From assembly GCF_002082565.1 (NCBI RefSeq), contig NZ_CP020562.1, positions 310,001-374,000 of the forward strand: a stretch of 64,000 nt of DNA. The letters run 5' to 3'. Shown here piece by piece: positions 60,255 to 64,000 of this stretch. The notes below the pieces were generated by a model. The model was not told the origin of the DNA. It did not search any database and saw only the letters and a program-made list of their open reading frames with translations. Every line of letters starts with the position of its first letter. Positions within the stretch are counted from its first letter, which is position 1. The stretch comes from Halomonas sp. GT. Its GTDB lineage: Bacteria > Pseudomonadota > Gammaproteobacteria > Pseudomonadales > Halomonadaceae. The position numbers and the translations under genes are program-made.

Positions 60255-60280
60255 AAAGGGGAGGCTACAAGAGCCTCCCC
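60255..60280 (-). terminator. Terminator of the crcZ-like RNA
   Basis: On the minus strand GGGGAGGCT-CTTGT-AGCCTCCCC, a perfect nine-pair stem, followed by a short TTT. The T-tail is weak, so the exact 3' end is uncertain. Confidence 0.75.
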
Positions 60281-60717
60281 TATAAAGCAGACAATCAGCG
60301 TCCATGCTGCTGTTTTTCTTCATGATGGCACATCGCCCTGAATACGCACCGCAGTCGGTAGGCGTGAGAACCAGTCTGATTCCGACCGCCTCGTATTCAA
60401 AACAATAATCCAACCGCGAACTTTTTTCTCCCGGCTTGTTGTTATTGGCTCCGGGGTGTACACACATGCTGCTGTTATTTTTGTTAGCAAGCAGATTCTT
60501 TGTGTACGTCGCGTCCTTTTTGGGCACTTGCTGACTGTTGTTATTGTTCGCTGCGCTTATTCTGCTTAGCGCTAGCAAGTCGTGAGACTCAAGCCTGTTG
60601 TTCTTGTTAGTACTATGATCTCTGCCTGGCCCTGTTATTTTTGTTTTGGCTCAGGTTGGGGCGGTGTCATGTTGTTTTTGTTGGCGACGACCGCGCTGCC
60701 CATTTTGTTCTTCTTGC
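60255..60717 (-). ncRNA. crcZ: CrcZ-like small RNA with repeated CA motifs
   Basis: Predicted ~463-nt RNA between cbrB and pcnB, the place of CrcZ in Pseudomonas. On the minus strand it carries at least eight A-rich CA motifs fitting AAnAAnAA: 60715-60705, 60682-60672, 60647-60635, 60608-60598, 60548-60538, 60485-60475, 60446-60436 and 60320-60313. Several read AACAAnAACAA. In Pseudomonas such motifs bind Hfq with Crc and titrate them off target mRNAs, relieving carbon catabolite repression. A sigma54 promoter fixes the 5' end near 60717, so the RNA starts with GCAAGAAGAACAA. A branched hairpin closes with GAATACG/CGTATTC (60398-60392 with 60346-60340). A terminator ends it. Open frames over this region are low-complexity artefacts of the repeats. 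Confidence 0.86.
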
Positions 60718-60727
60718 CCAGTAATAT

Positions 60728-60743
60728 TGCACTTGCTGTGCCA
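60728..60743 (-). promoter_or_regulatory. Sigma54 (RpoN) promoter of the crcZ-like RNA
   Basis: On the minus strand TGGCACAGCAAGTGCA matches the -24/-12 consensus TGGCAC-N5-TTGCA at all but one position, with GG and GC exactly ten bases apart. It predicts a start near 60717, right at the first CA motif. The response regulator encoded upstream (CbrB) is a sigma54 activator. Confidence 0.85.
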
Positions 60744-60817
60744 CCCATTCTTTATTCTTTTATTTTCATAGGCTTGGGGTTTGTTGACTATGCCAGGGAA
60801 CTAATCGCAACCTATAG

Positions 60818-60868
60818 TGTTACCCGTTTTTAATGGATTTTGGGTGTGTGTTGTGTGGGAAGGTAACA
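60818..60868 (-). promoter_or_regulatory. Candidate CbrB enhancer (TGTTAC ... GTAACA)
   Basis: TGTTAC at 60818-60823 and its inverse GTAACA at 60863-60868 lie about 100-150 bases upstream of the predicted crcZ start, the usual distance for a sigma54 enhancer. From memory, CbrB sites in Pseudomonas are palindromes with these halves but closer together, so the 39-base spacing here is unusual. Confidence 0.5.
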
Positions 60869-60972
60869 GTGACTGGCGGGAAGATTTTGGATATTTCTTA
60901 TGAAAATCAATCTATTGGACGTTAGTCGTAGAGAGCGGGGTGTGAGAGGCTAATCATACGCACTGCCGCCGC

Positions 60973-62358
60973 CTAATTGGGGCGGCGTGCGGTTTTTTTA
61001 CGTGGAATGCCTAAGCGCTGGCGCCGTTCCCATAAATTTTTACGGCTAATCCCCAGTTTTTGGGCTAACTCGGTTTCGCTCATTTGATCTTGGTGTTCCA
61101 GCACAAAATGCTGAAAATAATCCTCAAGGGAAAGATCGTCGTCATCCCCATTAGGCGTTGAAGATTCATTTGCTAATGCGGAGCCGTTACCTGCAGAAGA
61201 GTGAGGTCGGTTGGTAACAGGGCCCAGGCCTAAGTCGTCAGGGTGAATCAAATGCCCTTCGGCGAGAATCACACCTCTCTCCAGCGCATTTTCAAGCTCT
61301 CGTACATTACCTGGCCAGGGGTAGTCGCGTAGATCCTGGCGGGAGGCTCGTGACAAACGAAGCCCTTGTCGGTCATGACGTTTGCACGCTTTATCTAGCA
61401 GGATATCGGCTATCTTCAATACATCCTCTTCACGGTCGCGCAGCGGTGGTAGTTCGATCTGCATAACGTTGAGGCGATAGTAAAGATCTAGTCGAAATTC
61501 CCCGCTTTTTGACAGAGCACGCAAGTCCCTATGGGTGGCGGCGATAAGGCGCACGTCCACATGACGTGTTTCGACGGAGCCTATTTTGCGGATTTCACCT
61601 TCCTGGAGTACGCGTAACAGTCGCGCCTGGGCATCCAGTGGCAATTCGCCAATTTCATCCAGAAATAGTGTGCCTCCGTCGGCGGCTTCGACCAACCCCG
61701 TTCGAGCAGCGCTAGCGCCGGTAAACGCCCCTTTCTCATGCCCAAAAAGTTCTGACTCAATCAGCGTCTCAGGTATTGCCGCGCAGTTCACACAAATCAG
61801 TGGTGCTTTAGCACGCTTGCTTTGCTGGTGAATGGCTCGAGCGACGAGCTCTTTACCTGTACCGGATTCTCCTTGAATCAGCACGGTAACGTCTGCCGGG
61901 GCTGTTTTGCGAATGCGCGTGTAAACCTGCTGCATCGCCGTGCAATTGCCGATCATCGTTTGACGCCCACCTCCTTCATCAGTGATATCCGGAGGCGTGC
62001 CTTGCTGCATCGACTGCTTATGCAGGATGCGCTCGACGGTTTCTAAAAGCTCGGTATGATCAAATGGTTTAGCAACATAGTCCACAGCCCCTTGCTTAAG
62101 TGCATCGACTGCCGAGCGCATGCTGGCATAGCTGGTCATAATTAGCACTGGCGAGGGTGCTGCGGCCTCAATTAAGGCGGTGCCAGGATCACCTGGCAGA
62201 CGCAGATCACTAATCACTAGATCAAATTCGCTAGGCGCCAGCTCTCGTGCTTCTTCTACGCTGCCCGCTTCGCTGACGGTGTAGCTGTGACGTTCGAGTA
62301 AACGCTTTAAAGCGCTGCGAATAATCGCTTCATCTTCAACAATCAGTATCCTGGGCAT
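60973..62358 (-). CDS. cbrB: Sigma54-dependent response regulator CbrB
   Basis: NtrC-family activator of 461 residues. The receiver domain starts [19 protein letters not shown]; the phosphoacceptor is D51 in VISDLRLPG and the switch Lys is K97. The AAA+ domain has Walker A GESGTGKE (about 163-170), the sigma54-contacting GAFTGA loop (about 210-215) and [20 protein letters not shown] Fis-type helix-turn-helix ends it ([21 protein letters not shown]). ATG 62358 is the family start and overlaps cbrA by 23 bases. CbrB activates crcZ and catabolic genes in Pseudomonas; the matching sigma54 promoter lies just downstream. Confidence 0.94.
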   Translation of the reverse strand: MPRILIVEDEAIIRSALKRLLERHSYTVSEAGSVEEARELAPSEFDLVISDLRLPGDPGTALIEAAAPSPVLIMTSYASMRSAVDALKQGAVDYVAKPFDHTELLETVERILHKQSMQQGTPPDITDEGGGRQTMIGNCTAMQQVYTRIRKTAPADVTVLIQGESGTGKELVARAIHQQSKRAKAPLICVNCAAIPETLIESELFGHEKGAFTGASAARTGLVEAADGGTLFLDEIGELPLDAQARLLRVLQEGEIRKIGSVETRHVDVRLIAATHRDLRALSKSGEFRLDLYYRLNVMQIELPPLRDREEDVLKIADILLDKACKRHDRQGLRLSRASRQDLRDYPWPGNVRELENALERGVILAEGHLIHPDDLGLGPVTNRPHSSAGNGSALANESSTPNGDDDDLSLEDYFQHFVLEHQDQMSETELAQKLGISRKNLWERRQRLGIPRKKTARRPN

Positions 62359-64000
62359 GAGGTAGGTGATCATCCTGTTGGTAAAGCGGTAGCCAAAGCG
62401 TAATGGCAGTGCCGCGAGGCTTTCCTGGAGGTGGTGACGCAACCTCTATTTTGCCTTGGTGCTCATTGATAATTTGGTAGGCCAACGAGAGCCCAAGCCC
62501 TGTTCCTTGGCCCGCAGGCTTGGTCGTGGTGAACGGCTCGAAAAGGCGATGCTTCACACTTGGGTCAATGCCGTGGCCATCATCGATGACCCGCCACCAA
62601 GCATGGCTTGCCTGTTTGCCTGCTTCAATATGAACCGTGCCCTGAGCATCGCAGGCATCTTTGGCATTGCTCAGTAAGTTGACCATGACCTGGGTTAATC
62701 GCTGAGCATCGCCACGCACCACGATGTCATCCGGACAGCCATTGGTAAAGCTTACATCCTCCCCCGAGCGCGCTAAATGGATCAAGTGTAGCGCGTCTTC
62801 GCTAATGGTAGAGAGCGAGGCGGGGGATGCCGGCAGTGGCAAGGTCTGTCGGCCACCGTGGGCAAAACCGACCAGCGAGTTAACAATCTTGGTGACTCGT
62901 TGGGTTAACTGTTGTATTTGGTCTGCGGTTTCCAGTAGCGCGGGGTCATCGGTATCGTAGCGCAAGTTTTGAGCCAGTGACGAAATGCCCGTGATGGGAT
63001 TGCCTATTTCGTGTGCCACGCCCGCCGCAAGTTGACCTATGGATGCCAAACGCGCTGCGTGGACAAGTTCCTCTTCTAGCCACTTCATTTCAGTATGGTC
63101 TTCTACCAAAATCACGCTGCCGCCACGGCTGTCGTGCCCGCTTAACACCGCTTTATGAAGGGTGAGGAAGTAATCCTTGTCATGTAATGATACTGCTTGT
63201 TTATACAACGGCGTATGGCTCGCGTTGAGTACGCTACCTAGTAAATTAGGCCAGGGTGGGGGCAGACTATCTCGGCGTGAGCCAATTACGCTATCGCCGC
63301 TAATCCCAGAGAGTAATGAAAGCGCCTCATTCCACATTAACAGCTCATCATCGTCGCCCAGCACGCATAAGCCGACGGGCAAGTAGGCTAGCGTTTGCCT
63401 ATGATGACGGCGTAAGCCATCCAGCTCGCGAGCCAACCCAGTGAGCCTAGAGCGGTAAGCTTCAAGGCGGCTTTCAACAAAATGAATATCGTCAGTGACC
63501 GGTGCATCGTCGTGGCGGTAGGGCAGGTAACGATCAACAATATCTCGTGCGACGGAAGGTCCCATTAAACCAGATAAATTAGCCTGGATTCGGTCGCGCA
63601 GGCGGCGCAGTGCATAGGGACGGCGCTCCTGAGGTGTCAGGTTTAGCGCTGTTAGTGCGCGGTCAACTTCACGGCTGGCCGCTTCATCTCCCAATGCTTG
63701 GGCAAGGTAAGTGGGGAAGTCTCCCGCCGTAGCTGCTTCCAGTGGTAGGCGTTTTGAGCGAATGACTGCATCTACGGAGCACGCTTCAGCTGCAGAGCGT
63801 TCGCCTTCTGAAATGCGGGTAAATAGCGACACAATGATTAGCAGTAAAATATTAACGGCTAAAGAAACAAGGGTAACGTTATACCAGATGGGCGCATCCG
63901 CAGACATCAGAGGGGTGAGGGGCAGCGAGAGCATGGGTAGCTCGAACAAAAGTGGCAACCATAAACCCCACAGCCAAATGATGATGCCGCTCATAAGCCC
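62336..64000 (-). CDS. cbrA: Sensor histidine kinase CbrA, N-terminal part beyond the window
   Basis: C-terminal 554 residues of a long sensor kinase; the frame is open at the window edge and the ATG at 63994 is internal. The visible order is the last membrane helices of an SLC5 transporter-like domain ([19 protein letters not shown]), an STAC-type linker with [13 protein letters not shown], a PAS-like domain ([21 protein letters not shown]), the H-box [20 protein letters not shown] and the ATPase domain with [17 protein letters not shown] and [10 protein letters not shown]. CbrA in Pseudomonas has this Na+/solute symporter-kinase fusion, phosphorylates CbrB and responds to carbon/nitrogen balance. 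Transmembrane transport by this protein cannot be judged here. Confidence 0.92.
   Translation of the reverse strand, partial: GLMSGIIIWLWGLWLPLLFELPMLSLPLTPLMSADAPIWYNVTLVSLAVNILLLIIVSLFTRISEGERSAAEACSVDAVIRSKRLPLEAATAGDFPTYLAQALGDEAASREVDRALTALNLTPQERRPYALRRLRDRIQANLSGLMGPSVARDIVDRYLPYRHDDAPVTDDIHFVESRLEAYRSRLTGLARELDGLRRHHRQTLAYLPVGLCVLGDDDELLMWNEALSLLSGISGDSVIGSRRDSLPPPWPNLLGSVLNASHTPLYKQAVSLHDKDYFLTLHKAVLSGHDSRGGSVILVEDHTEMKWLEEELVHAARLASIGQLAAGVAHEIGNPITGISSLAQNLRYDTDDPALLETADQIQQLTQRVTKIVNSLVGFAHGGRQTLPLPASPASLSTISEDALHLIHLARSGEDVSFTNGCPDDIVVRGDAQRLTQVMVNLLSNAKDACDAQGTVHIEAGKQASHAWWRVIDDGHGIDPSVKHRLFEPFTTTKPAGQGTGLGLSLAYQIINEHQGKIEVASPPPGKPRGTAITLWLPLYQQDDHLPHAQDTDC

Noticed and set aside
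60198..60578. 126-codon minus-strand open frame rich in Asn (NNNN and similar runs) between pcnB and cbrB
   Set aside because: Its composition comes from the AACAATAACAAC-type CA motifs. It crosses the sRNA terminator, has no ribosome-binding site and resembles no family. An sRNA explains the region better.
60582..60833. 83-codon plus-strand open frame that looks like a small membrane protein
   Set aside because: The Leu/Val/Phe richness is the complement of the repeated A-rich motifs. The frame is antisense to the predicted RNA and covers its sigma54 promoter.

Overview
The window is a gammaproteobacterial chromosome segment that most resembles the Halomonadaceae (Halomonas/Vreelandella type). 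The evidence is gene content and gene order: a grpE-dnaK-dnaJ ... dapB ... carAB-greA-yhbY-rlmE-ftsH-folP-glmM-tpiA-secG-tRNA-rimP-nusA-infB-rbfA-truB-rpsO-pnp backbone as in Pseudomonas and its relatives, a cbrA-cbrB-[sRNA]-pcnB-folK-panB-panC block, and acidic protein tails that fit a moderate halophile. No phage, insertion sequence or CRISPR array was seen.

Layout. 1-10 kb is an accessory transport and metabolism region: a truncated Ca2+/Na+ antiporter, a LysR regulator, gamma-glutamyltransferase, an SbtA-type bicarbonate transporter, an NhaC antiporter paired with a DadA-like amino-acid dehydrogenase, and a histidine-rich outer-membrane protein behind a near-perfect Zur box. 10-13 kb holds tmRNA, smpB, ratA-rnfH, bamE and fur. 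13-19 kb holds recN (with a LexA-like box) and grpE-dnaK-dnaJ with two sigma32 promoters. 19-23.5 kb is an inserted cassette: an EamA exporter, an iron/siderophore-type ABC importer and a DUF2218 protein. After dapB, 24.5-31.5 kb is a purine-catabolism cassette (guaD, xdhB, xdhA and an NCS2 purine permease) with two matching TetR/RutR-like operators. 31.5-53 kb is the housekeeping backbone, with an apparent transcription attenuator before carA and two tRNA genes (Leu-GAG and initiator Met). 53-60 kb holds an MFS transporter, a thiolase, panD/panC/panB, folK and pcnB.

The most interesting part is the right end. The sensor kinase and sigma54 response regulator are recognisable as CbrA (truncated by the window edge) and CbrB. 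The roughly 700-base gap between cbrB and pcnB carries no credible gene. Instead, on the minus strand, it has a sigma54 promoter, an enhancer-like TGTTAC/GTAACA pair upstream, and a ~460-nt transcript unit with about eight A-rich CA motifs (AAnAAnAA), ending in a hairpin. This is the architecture and position of the Pseudomonas CrcZ RNA, which sequesters Hfq/Crc and relieves carbon catabolite repression. CA motifs also sit at the translation starts of xdhA and nhaC in this window, so the circuit and some possible targets are visible together.

All assignments are by reading sequence; no database search was run.
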